A DNA stretch of 64,000 bases, taken from NCBI RefSeq assembly GCF_001677335.1, contig NZ_LZYB01000009.1, positions 1 through 64,000 of the forward strand, given 5' to 3'. Below, in pieces: positions 8,802 through 18,469 of this stretch. Both the position numbers and the translations under genes were made by a program. Below the pieces are notes generated by a model. That model had not been told where the DNA came from and searched no databases. It saw only the letters and a program-made list of their open reading frames with translations. The stretch's first letter is position 1. Each line of letters begins with the position of its first letter. This DNA comes from Erythrobacter dokdonensis DSW-74. GTDB lineage: Bacteria; Pseudomonadota; Alphaproteobacteria; Sphingomonadales; Sphingomonadaceae.

Positions 8802-9455
8802 TCAACCCTCGTCGGTTTCGTCGAGCAGCCAGTTCGGGTCGCGGGCAGCAGTGTTGCGCGAGAAGGTCCAGACATCGCGGCTCTCAATCGCGTCGTCCAG
8901 CGAACCAGCGACTACATTCCCGTCCTTGTCCCGGGTCACAGCAGCAATATCGGCTACGAACAGGACTGCAATGCGGGCCATGCGGCCATCCACCGATGCC
9001 GAGTGAATCCGGGTTTCCTCGATCCGGATCAGCGTGTTTTCGAGTGTCTCGCCGGCGGCCTCACGCGCATCAAGCGCCGCGATGAAGCCTTCATATACGT
9101 CGTCGTCGCACAATTCGCGCAGGGTGGCACGGTCACCACTCCAGAAGGCTTCAAGCACCATCCGGTATGCGCCGCGCGCGCCTTCGAGAAACTGGGCAAG
9201 ATTGAAGCGGCTGTCAGCTGCGGCAATCTCGCGGATGCCGCGTTCGACAGCCGGCATCACGCCGGCAAGCTCGGGCGGCCGGGCCGCCACTACAGGAGTA
9301 GCCGGAGCAGGGTGCACGACGCCAGCCGGCTTGTCGTCCGATTCAAAACGCTGCGGAACCGATTCCTCCTCATGCTCGGCACGGCGCCCGAGCACCGCAT
9401 AGAGGCGCAGGCCGAGAAAAGCGGCGACCATGGCGAGGAGAACGATTTCAAGCAC
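8802..9455 (-). CDS. Tim44-domain membrane protein (TimA-like)
   Basis: A 217-residue protein with one N-terminal membrane segment (about 2-20, rich in Leu/Ile/Ala), a charged Pro-rich linker, and a C-terminal Tim44-like domain from about 80. That domain contains FLEGARGAYRMVLEAFWSGD and a series of antiparallel strands. Bacterial Tim44-like proteins are relatives of the mitochondrial import motor subunit; in Caulobacter TimA is membrane-bound, with an unsettled role. I chose the GTG at 9455 because it begins right at the membrane segment; ATG upstream at 9509 would add 18 residues that look non-coding. It is divergent from secB, another targeting factor, and leads a cluster with mltA and smr. 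Confidence 0.82.
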   Translation of the reverse strand: MLEIVLLAMVAAFLGLRLYAVLGRRAEHEEESVPQRFESDDKPAGVVHPAPATPVVAARPPELAGVMPAVERGIREIAAADSRFNLAQFLEGARGAYRMVLEAFWSGDRATLRELCDDDVYEGFIAALDAREAAGETLENTLIRIEETRIHSASVDGRMARIAVLFVADIAAVTRDKDGNVVAGSLDDAIESRDVWTFSRNTAARDPNWLLDETDEG

Positions 9456-9710
9456 TAGACATATCCGATCTGCGAGGGGGCCGACCAACCGGCTGGGCCG
9501 GACGGGCACCCGAATAGCATTACTGTGCCTTAGATAGGCACTGATTACAATTCGCCAACGACCGATAGGTTGCCGCGGGTGCCGAAACTTTGGCCTTCAG
9601 GGACTGTTGCGAGGGGGCTCTGCGCCTGCTAGTCGCGCGGCGTGGCTGCGGACCGATGCCGACAATGCATACCGCGCAATTCCTGTTTCAAAGATTGAAA
9701 GACCAGACCA
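9456..9710. promoter_or_regulatory. Divergent promoter region, Tim44-domain gene and secB
   Basis: About 255 bases lie between the GTG of the Tim44-domain gene and the ATG of secB. Both must be transcribed outward from here. The stretch around 9520-9560 is relatively A/T-rich for the window. No box pair is convincing enough to place a promoter exactly, and I see no RNA gene. Confidence 0.4.
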
Positions 9711-10250
9711 ATGGCCGATGAAGAAGGCATCCTCACCAATCTCGACAATGCCGGCGGCGCGAAGCCCAATGGTGCGGATACGCAACCCGCGGTCGGCCTG
9801 ATTACCCAGTACGTGAAGGATCTTTCGGTCGAAAACCCCAACGCACCCGATGTCTACCAGTGGAACGAGGCACCGCAGATCGATGTCCAGTTCAACATCG
9901 GTGCGGAAAATGTGGGCAGCGACGTCCACGAAGTAACGTTGAAGATGACCCTCACCGCATCTTCGCAGCGCGGAAAGGTCTACATCGTCGACCTCGCCTT
10001 CTGCGGGCTTGTCGGCATGCGCAATGTGGCGGAGGATCAAGCGCACGCTTTCCTTTATGCCGAAGCGCCGCGTTTGCTTTTCCCGTTCGCGCGCCGCGTA
10101 GTGGCAGATGCGGTTCGCGATGCCGGTTTCCCGCCGCTGATGCTCGATCCGATCGACTTCAACGGCCTCTACGTCCAGCGTCTGCAGGCGCGCCGTGCCG
10201 AGGAAGCCGCGGGCGGCGATCCAGTCGCGCCGGTGACTGGCAACTCCTGA
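9711..10250 (+). CDS. secB: Protein-export chaperone SecB
   Basis: A 179-residue cytosolic chaperone. The SecB core runs from about 28 to 160: a YVKDLSVENPNAP start, a central EVTLKMTLTA strand and the PFARRVVADAVRDAGFPPLML helix, all diagnostic. It binds unfolded preproteins and delivers them to SecA. The N-terminal 27 residues and the C-terminal Ala/Gly-rich tail are extensions common in alphaproteobacteria. The next gene, murJ, begins 25 bases downstream, so the two may be co-transcribed. Confidence 0.96.
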   Translation: MADEEGILTNLDNAGGAKPNGADTQPAVGLITQYVKDLSVENPNAPDVYQWNEAPQIDVQFNIGAENVGSDVHEVTLKMTLTASSQRGKVYIVDLAFCGLVGMRNVAEDQAHAFLYAEAPRLLFPFARRVVADAVRDAGFPPLMLDPIDFNGLYVQRLQARRAEEAAGGDPVAPVTGNS

Positions 10251-10275
10251 CCCTCACCGCTCGCGGGCGCGCGCC

Positions 10276-11841
10276 ATGAGCCTGCTCAAAAACGTCGGGA
10301 CCATCGGTTCGCTGACCCTGGTCAGCCGGGTCTTCGGGTTTGCCCGTGATATAATGCTTGCCCGGGTGCTTGGCGCGGGCGGGGTAGCCGATGCATGGCA
10401 ACTGGCCTTCCAGCTGCCCAACCTGTTCCGGCGGCTGTTCGCGGAAGGGGCCTTTGCTTCGGCTTTCGTGCCGCTGTTCAACCGTCACATGACCGAAGGG
10501 GAGAACCAGGCAAAGCAGTTCGCCGGCGAAGTGCTGGCGGTGCTGCTGCCTATCCTTGTGCTGTTCGGCGCATTGATGATGCTGTCGATGCCCTGGGTTC
10601 TTTGGGCCTTTGCCAATGCCGACCTGCGCGGCAATGCAGCGACCTATGATCTCGCCGTCACCATGGGCCGGATTGCCTTTCCCTATCTCATGTTCATGAG
10701 CCTCGCGACGCTCGTCGCCGCGATCCTGAACTCGTTGTCGCGCTTCGCTGCGGCCGCTGCGGCGCCGATCCTGCTCAATATCTGCCTGCTTACAGCACTG
10801 GTCTGGGGTGCGATGCAGCCCGGTGGAGAGGCAACGCGGGCCGCGACCGGGATCGGGCTCGCCATCGCGGTCTCGGTCAGCGGAGCGCTTCAGCTGGCAT
10901 GGCTCTACTGGTTCATGCGCCGCGCCGGTTTCCGGATCCCGCGCCTGACGCCGCAAATCACGGCACGGGTGAAGGAAATGGGTGCGCTGATCGTTCCGGC
11001 CGTGTTCGGCGCCGGGGTCTACCAGATCAGTCGGTTCATCGATCTCGCCTTCATCCGCGGCCTGCCCGACGGCAGCCTGACCTACATGGCCATGGCCGAC
11101 CGCTGGAACCAGCTGCCGCTCGGTATCATCGGCATTGCGCTCGGCACCGCGATCCTGCCTGCCCTTTCGCGCTACATCAGCCGGGCCGAGGACGAAGAGG
11201 CGGTGCGCCTGCAGGCCAATGCAATCGAGCTTGCGATGCTGTTGACCCTGCCTTGCGCGGTCGCGCTGTTCATCACGGGCGGAGCCTTCGTGAAAGTATT
11301 CATGCAGGGCCAGGCCTTCACTCCCGAGGATGCACGGGTGACGGGTATGGTCGTCTCGGCGCTTGTCGTGGGCCTGCCGGCCTACGTGCTGGTAAAGGTG
11401 CTGACGCCGAATTTCTTCGCACGGGCCGATACCAAGACACCGGTCTACACGGCAGCGGCCTCGTTGGCGGTAACGGTGGTGATGAACTTCCTGCTGGTGC
11501 CTCGCTTTGGCGTGGTCGGCCTGGCGCTGGCAGGAGCGATCGGGGCGTGGATCAATATCGTATTGCTGGGCACCATACTTGCTCGGCGCGGCTTCTTCCG
11601 TTTGCCCGCACGCGTGGTCGGCCGGCTGGTCAGGATCGCAGTGGCTTCGGCCGCCATGGGCGGAGCACTGCTGGCACTCATGCAGGCCATCGCACCCTTG
11701 TTGGAGGGAAGTCTGGCCGAAAGGCTGATGGCAATTGCGGCGATCGGCGGGGTTGGTCTTGTGACCTACGGCGCAGGTGCGGTCATCCTCGGAATACTCG
11801 ACAAAGCGACGGTGCAACGCCTAATGCGCCGCCAGACGTAA
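10276..11841 (+). CDS. murJ: Lipid II flippase MurJ
   Basis: A 521-residue polytopic membrane protein with about 14 hydrophobic segments, the usual size of MurJ/MviN. The N-terminus has the family hallmark SRVFGFARDIMLARVLG, then the DAWQLAFQLPNLFRRLFAEGAF motif with conserved Arg residues lining the cavity. It moves lipid II across the inner membrane for peptidoglycan assembly. A long open frame lies antisense to it but has no plausible protein content. trpS follows after 21 bases. Confidence 0.96.
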   Translation: MSLLKNVGTIGSLTLVSRVFGFARDIMLARVLGAGGVADAWQLAFQLPNLFRRLFAEGAFASAFVPLFNRHMTEGENQAKQFAGEVLAVLLPILVLFGALMMLSMPWVLWAFANADLRGNAATYDLAVTMGRIAFPYLMFMSLATLVAAILNSLSRFAAAAAAPILLNICLLTALVWGAMQPGGEATRAATGIGLAIAVSVSGALQLAWLYWFMRRAGFRIPRLTPQITARVKEMGALIVPAVFGAGVYQISRFIDLAFIRGLPDGSLTYMAMADRWNQLPLGIIGIALGTAILPALSRYISRAEDEEAVRLQANAIELAMLLTLPCAVALFITGGAFVKVFMQGQAFTPEDARVTGMVVSALVVGLPAYVLVKVLTPNFFARADTKTPVYTAAASLAVTVVMNFLLVPRFGVVGLALAGAIGAWINIVLLGTILARRGFFRLPARVVGRLVRIAVASAAMGGALLALMQAIAPLLEGSLAERLMAIAAIGGVGLVTYGAGAVILGILDKATVQRLMRRQT

Positions 11842-11862
11842 ATTCGAAGGACAGTCACCATC

Positions 11863-12879
11863 ATGCGGGTCGTTTCCGGCATCCAGCCCACCGGCAATCT
11901 TCATCTCGGCAATTATCTGGGCGCGATCCGCAACTGGGTGCGGATGCAGGACGAGATGGCCGATGGCAGCGAGTGCCTGTTCTTTCTTGCCGATCTGCAC
12001 GCCATCTCGCAGCCGCATGATCCAGCAACCTTGCGCGCTGCCACGCTGGAAATGGCAGCGGCGCTGGTCGCCTGCGGGATTGATCCGGACCGTTCGGTGC
12101 TGTTCAACCAGGCGCAGGTTCCCGCCCATGCCGAGCTGCAATGGCTGCTGAACGGCACGGCGCGGATGGGCTGGCTCAATCGCATGACCCAGTGGAAGGA
12201 CAAGGCCGGCAAGAACCGCGAGGGCCAGTCGGTTGCGCTGTTCACCTATCCGGTGCTGCAGGCCGCCGACGTTCTGCTCTACCAGGCGACCCACGTGCCT
12301 GTGGGCGAGGACCAGAAGCAGCACCTGGAGCTCGCGCGCGACATCGCACAGAAGTTCAACAACGATTTTTGCCCGGAAGAGGCGCCCGTATTCACCCTGC
12401 CCGAGCCGATCATCCCGGGCGAAGCAGCGCGGATCATGTCCCTACGCGACGGTAGCGCCAAGATGTCGAAATCCGATCCCAGCGAGATGAGCCGGATCAA
12501 CCTCGTCGATGATGCCGACACGATCATGCAGAAGGTCAGGAAGGCCAAGACCGATCCTGAACCGCTGCCCTCGGAGACCGACGGATTGGAAGGTCGCCCG
12601 GAGGCAGCGAATCTCGTCGGCATTTTCGGGGCGCTGGCGGGCAAGGAACCGGCATCGGTCCTGGCCGAGTTCGGCGGGCAGGGCTTCGGTGCATTCAAGC
12701 CCGCGCTGGGCGAGCTGCTGGTGGAAACGCTCGCGCCGATCAGTGAAAGATTCCGCGCGCTCAAGGGCGATTCAGAGACGCTCGACGCCATCCTCGCGCG
12801 CGGCGCGGCCAAGGCACGCGAGCGCGGCACGCCGACGCTAGATGCTGCCTACCGCGCACTCGGACTGGTGCGACACTGA
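11863..12879 (+). CDS. trpS: Tryptophan--tRNA ligase
   Basis: A 338-residue class I aminoacyl-tRNA synthetase. The HIGH-like motif is [13 protein letters not shown] near residue 9, and the KMSKS motif appears as AKMSKSDPS near residue 202. Length and order match bacterial TrpRS. It charges tRNA-Trp in the cytosol. It lies directly behind murJ, as in many alphaproteobacteria, and probably shares its transcript. No Trp-codon leader or attenuator is visible upstream. Confidence 0.97.
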   Translation: MRVVSGIQPTGNLHLGNYLGAIRNWVRMQDEMADGSECLFFLADLHAISQPHDPATLRAATLEMAAALVACGIDPDRSVLFNQAQVPAHAELQWLLNGTARMGWLNRMTQWKDKAGKNREGQSVALFTYPVLQAADVLLYQATHVPVGEDQKQHLELARDIAQKFNNDFCPEEAPVFTLPEPIIPGEAARIMSLRDGSAKMSKSDPSEMSRINLVDDADTIMQKVRKAKTDPEPLPSETDGLEGRPEAANLVGIFGALAGKEPASVLAEFGGQGFGAFKPALGELLVETLAPISERFRALKGDSETLDAILARGAAKARERGTPTLDAAYRALGLVRH

Positions 12880-13010
12880 TCCGTCAGGGCTGCGACGAGT
12901 CGAGCCTGAGGTGCGGCGAATATTCAATTGCCGTTCATGCCTGCCTGATATTGTGTTTGCCACAAGCACCAGTGCCAAGGTCGCACTGGTTACAGAACAA
13001 GGGTTATGTC

Positions 13011-13679
13011 ATGTTGACATTTATGACGTCGAATAAGTTGCTCCGCCGCATCGGGCTGCCTGTCATGCTCGCAGCCAGCCTTGCAGCCTGCAGCACGCTG
13101 TTCAAGGCCGACGTGTCGCGCTTCACCGTGCCGCTTCCGGCGCCGCAGGGTCAGTCCTTTGCCGTGGTGCCGGAAGATCCCAAGCTTGCCGGCGGGCTGG
13201 AATTCGCCACCTATGCCAATGTGGTAGCGGCGGAGATGGAGCAGCTCGGCTATACTCGTGCCGCCTCGCCCGAAACGGCGGACATGCTGGTACGGTTCGA
13301 CTATCGTGTCGATAATGGGCGCGAACGGGTGCGCACCGATCCGGGCGTCGGCTTTGCCGGTGGCCCATGGGGACCCTGGGGTCCGTGGGGCGGTGGCTTC
13401 GGCGCGTGGGGCTTTGGTTTCAATGATCCATGGCTCGGTGGCCCGAACGTGCGCAGCTACACGATCTTTACCAGCGGGATCGAGTTGAAGATTGATCGCG
13501 CTGCCGATGGACAGCGCCTGTTTGAAGGCAGGGCTGAAGCCGTCTCGCGCTCAAACCGCCTGCCGCGGCTGGTGCCCAATCTGGTGGACGCGATGTTCAC
13601 GGACTTCCCGGGCAATTCGGGAGAGACCGTGCGCATTACGATCCGTGATGACGAAAAGACCGTGCGCCAGCAGGATTGA
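13011..13679 (+). CDS. DUF4136 domain lipoprotein
   Basis: A 222-residue predicted lipoprotein: a basic start, a hydrophobic core and an SLAACS lipobox at about residues 24-29. The mature part shows the DUF4136 pattern: an early TVPLPAPQGQSFAVVPEDP segment, a middle low-complexity Gly/Trp/Pro stretch at about 120-145 (repeated GPWGPWG), and a late LVPNLVDAMFTDFPGNSGETV motif. Function is unknown; the family is found in outer membrane lipoproteins of proteobacteria. The start is either ATG 13011 or ATG 13023; both give the lipobox. A second member of the family lies at 41716-42348. A strong terminator follows at 13725. Confidence 0.8.
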   Translation: MLTFMTSNKLLRRIGLPVMLAASLAACSTLFKADVSRFTVPLPAPQGQSFAVVPEDPKLAGGLEFATYANVVAAEMEQLGYTRAASPETADMLVRFDYRVDNGRERVRTDPGVGFAGGPWGPWGPWGGGFGAWGFGFNDPWLGGPNVRSYTIFTSGIELKIDRAADGQRLFEGRAEAVSRSNRLPRLVPNLVDAMFTDFPGNSGETVRITIRDDEKTVRQQD

Positions 13680-13724
13680 TGGTGTAGACGGAAAAACAAC
13701 GAGACCCTTGGACGGGAACAAGAA

Positions 13725-13754
13725 GGCGGCGCAGGGGATCGCGCCGCCTTTTTT
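13725..13754 (+). terminator. Rho-independent terminator
   Basis: GGCGGCGC at 13725-13732 pairs with GCGCCGCC at 13741-13748 around an eight-base loop. Six T residues follow at once. It is a textbook intrinsic terminator on the plus strand, 45 bases after the DUF4136 stop. Confidence 0.9.
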
Positions 13755-13791
13755 GTTGGGATGCGGCGACAGCCAGCACCCCGTTACCTTG

Positions 13792-14244
13792 TCAGAGTTT
13801 CGCGTGCCCCCCGGTCGAGCCGAAGCCGCCGTCGCCTCGCTCGGTCGCGTCCAGTTCCGCTACCTCGTCCCATGCCGCCTGCACCACGGGTGCAAGCACC
13901 AGCTGGGCCACGCGGTCCCCCCGCGCGATGGCAAAAGGTTCGGCGCCGTGATTGACGAGGATGACCTTTAGCTCGCCGCGATAGTCGCTGTCGATCGTGC
14001 CGGGCGTGTTGGGCACGGTGATGCCGTGCTTGAGCGCGAGCCCGGAGCGCGGACGGACCTGGACTTCGTAGCCCTGCGGAATCGCCAGCGCGAGGCCCGT
14101 CGCCACCGCATGACGCGCGCCGGGCGCGAGAGTCACGTCTTCGGCGCTCACCACGTCCATCCCCGCCGCGCCGCTTGTCGCATAGGCGGGTAACGGCAAG
14201 CCTGCACCGTGGGGCAGGCGCTTGACCTGAACCGGGATGCTCAC
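13792..14244 (-). CDS. dut: Deoxyuridine 5'-triphosphate nucleotidohydrolase
   Basis: A 150-residue trimeric-type dUTPase. The conserved motifs are in order: [35 protein letters not shown] with the catalytic Asp, and [10 protein letters not shown]. The C-terminal GFGSTG arm closes over the active site. It cuts dUTP to dUMP and pyrophosphate, keeping uracil out of DNA and feeding dTMP synthesis. Its ATG overlaps the end of coaBC by four bases, the usual coaBC-dut arrangement in alphaproteobacteria. Confidence 0.97.
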   Translation of the reverse strand: MSIPVQVKRLPHGAGLPLPAYATSGAAGMDVVSAEDVTLAPGARHAVATGLALAIPQGYEVQVRPRSGLALKHGITVPNTPGTIDSDYRGELKVILVNHGAEPFAIARGDRVAQLVLAPVVQAAWDEVAELDATERGDGGFGSTGGHAKL

Positions 14245-15902
14245 TCGGCAGCCTCCGCCTTGAGGGTGGCAGCGATGCGCTCCACCAATGCCATCGCAAC
14301 AGCGCTTTTCGGCATTTCGTCAAGCGTCTCGACCCCGTCCGCGCTCACGATGTGGACCCGGTTCTTGTCGCCGCCCATGACATCGCCGCTGACGTCATTG
14401 GCGACGATCCAGTCGGCACTCTTGCGCTTGCGCTTGGTCTTGGCATTTTCGAGCACGTTGTCGGTCTCGGCGGCGAAACCTACCACCAGTTCGGGGCGTT
14501 TGGCCCCGGCGGCAACATTCGCGAGGATATCGGGGTTCTCGGTCAGCATCAGTGCCGGAGGAGCGGAGCTGCGCTTCTTGATCTTCTCCCCGCGATATTC
14601 CTTGGGCCGCCAGTCCGCGACCGCCGCGACCATCACCGCCACGTCTGCAGGAAGCGCCGTCTTGACCGCCTTGGCCATATCCTCGGCACTTTCGACATCG
14701 ACGCGCTTAACGCCGGCAGGAGTCTTGAGCGAAACGGGGCCGGCCACAAGCGTCACCTTTGCTCCCAGCGCCGCAGCAGCCGCAGCGATGGCGAAACCCT
14801 GCTTTCCGCTTGACCGATTGGCGATATAGCGCACCGGATCGATCGCCTCCCAGGTTGGTCCAGCCGTCACAAGCACGTGCCGGCCCGCAAGCGGCCGGTG
14901 ATCGGCAGGCAGATCGAAGTCGGCACCCTCGGTAACCTCGCCAAGCACGGCTTCGATCTCGTCCGGTATCGCCGGGGCGATGGTCTCGGGCGCGCTCTTG
15001 CGGGTATCGACCTTGTGATTGATGGCATCGGCATCGACCGGCGGCGCGGCACTGGCCTTGCCCTTGGATGCCAATAGCGGTCCACCGAGATCGGGGGCGA
15101 AGTCGGGCACGGGCTCTTCCGGCGGCGGCAGGTCTTCGTCGTCGGGCTCGGGCAGGTCCTGATACTCCGCCTCGATCTCCTCGTGCGTGCGCTTGGCGGT
15201 CGAGCGGGGGATGATGCGCGCAAGCAGCCCGCCCAGTCCACCACCGCCGGCGGGCGTCGCTGCGCCCTCCTCTTCATCCTCCGGCTCGAGCGCCTCAACT
15301 TCGATTGCCTGCCGGTCCCTCGGCGAAAGCAGCGCAGGCTCGGGCTCGGCCACGGCGATGCCGAAATGGTCGGCGATCACGCGCCAGATCGCATCGGGCT
15401 CGGGCAGGCGACCATAGCCGAACTCGCCGCAGGCCATCGGGCCTTCGTCGGGATGGAGAACGGTCACGCCCGCCGAGGCGAGCAATTCGACATTGCGCTG
15501 GGTTGTCTCGTGTTCCCACATGCGCACATTCATGGCGGGAACGGCAATCACCGGCTTGTCGGTCGCGAGGATGAGGGTGGTAGCAAGATCGTCGGCAATG
15601 CCTGCCGCCATCTTGGCAAGCAGATCGGCGGTTGCCGGGCAGACCACCACCAGATCAGCCTCGCGGCTGAGCTGGATGTGGCCCATTTCCGCCTCGTTCT
15701 TGAGGTCGAAGAGGTTGGTATAGACCTGGTTCTCGGACAGGGCCGCAAGCGCCATCGGGGTGACGAACTGCTGCCCGCCCTTGGTGACCACACAGGTTAC
15801 CTCGCCGCCGCCCTTGCGGATCAGCCGCACGAGCTCGCACGCCTTGTAGGCGGCGATGCCGCCACCCACGACCAGAAGGATGCGCGGGCCTGTACCCGTC
15901 AT
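14241..15902 (-). CDS. coaBC: Bifunctional phosphopantothenoylcysteine decarboxylase/phosphopantothenate--cysteine ligase
   Basis: A 553-residue fusion, against about 400-410 for typical CoaBC. The N-terminal flavin-dependent CoaC part covers 1-182: His75 in [10 protein letters not shown], the PAMN motif at about 122-125, and Cys158 in PMACGE. The C-terminal CoaB ligase covers about 337-553, with [18 protein letters not shown] at its start and a later KIKK and DWIVANDVS segment. Between them lies a 150-residue acidic, Pro/Glu-rich insert with no recognisable fold. The enzyme makes 4'-phosphopantetheine for coenzyme A. The start is placed at ATG 15902 because the Rossmann strand begins there; ATG 15932 adds ten charged residues. 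dut overlaps its end. Confidence 0.95.
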   Translation of the reverse strand: MTGTGPRILLVVGGGIAAYKACELVRLIRKGGGEVTCVVTKGGQQFVTPMALAALSENQVYTNLFDLKNEAEMGHIQLSREADLVVVCPATADLLAKMAAGIADDLATTLILATDKPVIAVPAMNVRMWEHETTQRNVELLASAGVTVLHPDEGPMACGEFGYGRLPEPDAIWRVIADHFGIAVAEPEPALLSPRDRQAIEVEALEPEDEEEGAATPAGGGGLGGLLARIIPRSTAKRTHEEIEAEYQDLPEPDDEDLPPPEEPVPDFAPDLGGPLLASKGKASAAPPVDADAINHKVDTRKSAPETIAPAIPDEIEAVLGEVTEGADFDLPADHRPLAGRHVLVTAGPTWEAIDPVRYIANRSSGKQGFAIAAAAAALGAKVTLVAGPVSLKTPAGVKRVDVESAEDMAKAVKTALPADVAVMVAAVADWRPKEYRGEKIKKRSSAPPALMLTENPDILANVAAGAKRPELVVGFAAETDNVLENAKTKRKRKSADWIVANDVSGDVMGGDKNRVHIVSADGVETLDEMPKSAVAMALVERIAATLKAEAAE

Positions 15903-16095
15903 CGCCGCATTCCGCTTGTCACGCCGATCCATGCCATCGGTCCGAACTACTCCCTTGCCGCAGCTTCCGATTGCCGCCGGCAGAATCCTTTAGACGCGCG
16001 GCACCTCTGCGCCAAGCAGCGCGCTTATGGTCTTCGCGCGCAGGTTTGGCGCAGTGTGGTTAAGATTGCGCTTATAGCCCAGGATCACGAACAGT

Positions 16096-17652
16096 TCACC
16101 CAATCCAGCCCATGGCAAGCGCGCCCCATGCCGCACCGGCTCCGACACTGCCCGCCAACAGGTAGCCCAGCCAGCCACGGCCTTCACGCCGGTCGGTAAT
16201 GAGCGGGATCTCCGGTAACGGCGGTGGTTCGGGCGCGCCGCCCTTGGGCGGGAACATTTCCTCGACCCGGCGGATAAGGCCCGGCAGGCGCAGGAGCGTT
16301 TCGGCATCCTGCTTCAACCTGTCCGCAAGCGCCGCCTCCGGCCCGAGTTCGTCCCTGATCCACTCGCGCACATAGGGCGCGGCGGTGTCCCACATGTTGA
16401 TGTCGGGATTGAGCTGGGTCGCGATTCCCTCGACCATTACCATCGTCTTTTGCAGCAACAGCAAGTGAGGCTGGGTCTGCATGTCGAAATCGCGGGTGAT
16501 CGCGAACAGCCCGTCGAGCATCTGGCCGACGCTCAGCTCCTTCACCGGCTTGCCGCGCATCGGTTCACCTACGGCACGCAGCGCGGTCGCGAATTCGCCG
16601 ACGGAGTGGTAGGAGGGTACATATTGCGCCTCGAAGTGAATCTCGGCGACGCGCTGGTAATTTCCTGTCGTCAGGCCGTAGAGAATCTCCGCCAGCCACT
16701 GCCGCGCGCGGCGGTCGATGCGCCCCATGATCCCGAAATCGATCGCGACGATGGTGCCGTCGTCCTCCACGAACAGGTTGCCCTGGTGCATGTCGGCATG
16801 GAAGAATCCGGCGCTGATCGCCTGGGTAAGGAAGCTGATCACCAGCTTTTCCGAGATCGCCGCCAGATCATGCCCGCGTGCGCGCAATTCATCGACGCGG
16901 CTGATCTTGATCCCGTCGATCCACTCGATGGTCATCACCCGGCCATTGGTGCGGTCCCAGTCGATAGTCGGAATGCGATAGCCGGGCACGCCTGCCATCT
17001 GCTCGGCAAGTTCGCTGGCCGAAGCCGCCTCGCGCCTGAGATCAAGTTCCGAATTGGTCCAGCGCTTGAAATTGGCGATGGTAAGACGCGGCCGCAGACG
17101 CGACGCCTCGCCCCCCATCGCCTCGACATGGGCAGCGGCCCATTCATAGGTCTGGATGTCGCGCGCGAATTTTTCGCGGATGCCGGGACGCAGCACCTTG
17201 ATCGCAACCTTGCGACCATCGGTAGTCACACCCCGGTGCACCTGAGCTATGGAAGCTGCACCGACCGGCTCGGGGTCGATTTCGCTGAACAGGTTTTCGA
17301 GCGGCTGGCCGAAGCTCGATTCGATCACGGCCCGGATCTGGGCGAAGGGAACGGGCGGCAGCGAATCCTGCAGGCTCAGCAGGTTGTTCGCCGCTTCCTC
17401 GCCAACGAGATCGGGACGGGTCGCCAGCGACTGACCCAGCTTGATTGCAGCAGGACCGATGGCGCGGAAGGCCCCGGCATAGTCGCGCGGTCCGCTCTTG
17501 CCGGTCAGCGTCGCGAGGCGCGCGAGGCGCACGAGTTGGCGCAGGGCTGCAGGCGCGTTGGGATCATTCTCGATCCCCACGAGCGCGCGCCTGCGGGCAA
17601 GCGTAACTCCCCAGCGGGCAAGGCGGATCAGATGCGTTGCGGATGAAGGCAC
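16096..17652 (-). CDS. ubiB: Ubiquinone biosynthesis atypical kinase UbiB
   Basis: A 518-residue ABC1/UbiB family protein. It has the KLGQ (KxGQ) N-terminal motif, the Ala-rich nucleotide loop GAASIAQVHRG, the catalytic ADMHQGNLF segment and the metal-binding DFGIMGRID. Two hydrophobic segments at the C-terminus (about 490-518) anchor it in the inner membrane. It supports ubiquinone synthesis, probably as an ATPase. The start is GTG 17652, two bases after the ubiE stop codon ends; this gives a protein beginning with a helix typical of the family, while a more distal ATG lies inside ubiE. The tandem ubiE-ubiB order is standard. Confidence 0.93.
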   Translation of the reverse strand: MPSSATHLIRLARWGVTLARRRALVGIENDPNAPAALRQLVRLARLATLTGKSGPRDYAGAFRAIGPAAIKLGQSLATRPDLVGEEAANNLLSLQDSLPPVPFAQIRAVIESSFGQPLENLFSEIDPEPVGAASIAQVHRGVTTDGRKVAIKVLRPGIREKFARDIQTYEWAAAHVEAMGGEASRLRPRLTIANFKRWTNSELDLRREAASASELAEQMAGVPGYRIPTIDWDRTNGRVMTIEWIDGIKISRVDELRARGHDLAAISEKLVISFLTQAISAGFFHADMHQGNLFVEDDGTIVAIDFGIMGRIDRRARQWLAEILYGLTTGNYQRVAEIHFEAQYVPSYHSVGEFATALRAVGEPMRGKPVKELSVGQMLDGLFAITRDFDMQTQPHLLLLQKTMVMVEGIATQLNPDINMWDTAAPYVREWIRDELGPEAALADRLKQDAETLLRLPGLIRRVEEMFPPKGGAPEPPPLPEIPLITDRREGRGWLGYLLAGSVGAGAAWGALAMGWIG

Positions 17653-17656
17653 TGAC

Positions 17657-18412
17657 CTAGATCTTCCACCCTGAGTGGATCGCGACAAGACCGCCCATGA
17701 TCGGTTCGACCTTGGTGTTGGCAAAGCCGGCCTTGCGGATCATCTGCTCGAAGGCGGGCATCGGCGGGAACTTGCGGATCGACTCGGCAAGATAGCGATA
17801 GGAATCCGCATCCCCGGCAATCGCCTGCCCCATGCGCGGCAGCAGGTGCTCGGAATAGAGGTCATAGGCCTCCTTCAGCCCCGACCATTCGACGGTCGAG
17901 AATTCGAGGCAGAAGAACCGCCCCCCCGGTCGTAGCACCCGCAGCGCCTCGGCCAGCGCGAGGTCGATGTGGGTCACATTGCGGATGCCGAAAGCGATGG
18001 TGTAGGCATCGAAGGTATTCGAGGCGAAGCTCACGCTTTCCGCGTTCTGGCAGGTGAAAACGAGGCTGCCGTCCTCTTCGGAAAAGCCGCGTTCGAGTGC
18101 GCGCTCTGCCCCCACATCGAGCATGTCCTGATTGATGTCGGCGACGGTGATATGCGCTCCCTTCGCCGCCATGCGGAAGGCGATATCGCCGGTGCCGCCC
18201 GCCATATCGAGGATCTGCTCGCCCGGTTGCGGCTTCACGCGCTTGACGAAGCGGTCCTTCCACAGCCGGTGCATGCCTCCCGACATGGCATCATTCATGA
18301 TGTCGTACTTGCGCGCGACACTGGAAAAGACCTCGCCAACCTTGCGGGTCTTTTCCTGGGGGGTGACCTGCTGGTAGCCGAAGGAGACGGTTTCGTCGGT
18401 GGTTTCGCTCAT
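17657..18412 (-). CDS. ubiE: Demethylmenaquinone/2-methoxy-6-polyprenyl-1,4-benzoquinol methyltransferase
   Basis: A 251-residue class I SAM methyltransferase. The SAM site is ILDMAGGTGDIAFRM near residue 70, followed by acidic DINQDML. The UbiE signatures KYDIMNDAMSGGMHRLWK and RVLRPGGRFFCLEFS are present. It carries out the C-methylation step of ubiquinone synthesis. It is divergent from mutM across 57 bases and directly followed by ubiB; the pair probably forms one transcript. Confidence 0.96.
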   Translation of the reverse strand: MSETTDETVSFGYQQVTPQEKTRKVGEVFSSVARKYDIMNDAMSGGMHRLWKDRFVKRVKPQPGEQILDMAGGTGDIAFRMAAKGAHITVADINQDMLDVGAERALERGFSEEDGSLVFTCQNAESVSFASNTFDAYTIAFGIRNVTHIDLALAEALRVLRPGGRFFCLEFSTVEWSGLKEAYDLYSEHLLPRMGQAIAGDADSYRYLAESIRKFPPMPAFEQMIRKAGFANTKVEPIMGGLVAIHSGWKI

Positions 18413-18469
18413 GTGGGGTTCCCTAGAGGGAATTGCTGCGAAGGCAAAGAGTGATACAGGCGCAAGACC

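Noticed and set aside
10159..11817. Long open frame antisense to murJ, about 550 codons
   Set aside because: The translation is Arg/Gln/His/Asp-rich without hydrophobic patterning, and murJ on the other strand has all family motifs. Long antisense frames are expected in GC-rich DNA.
13801..14244. Hidden coding strand opposite dut and coaBC
   Set aside because: Several plus-strand frames are open here, but dut and coaBC have complete motif sets and a standard overlap.
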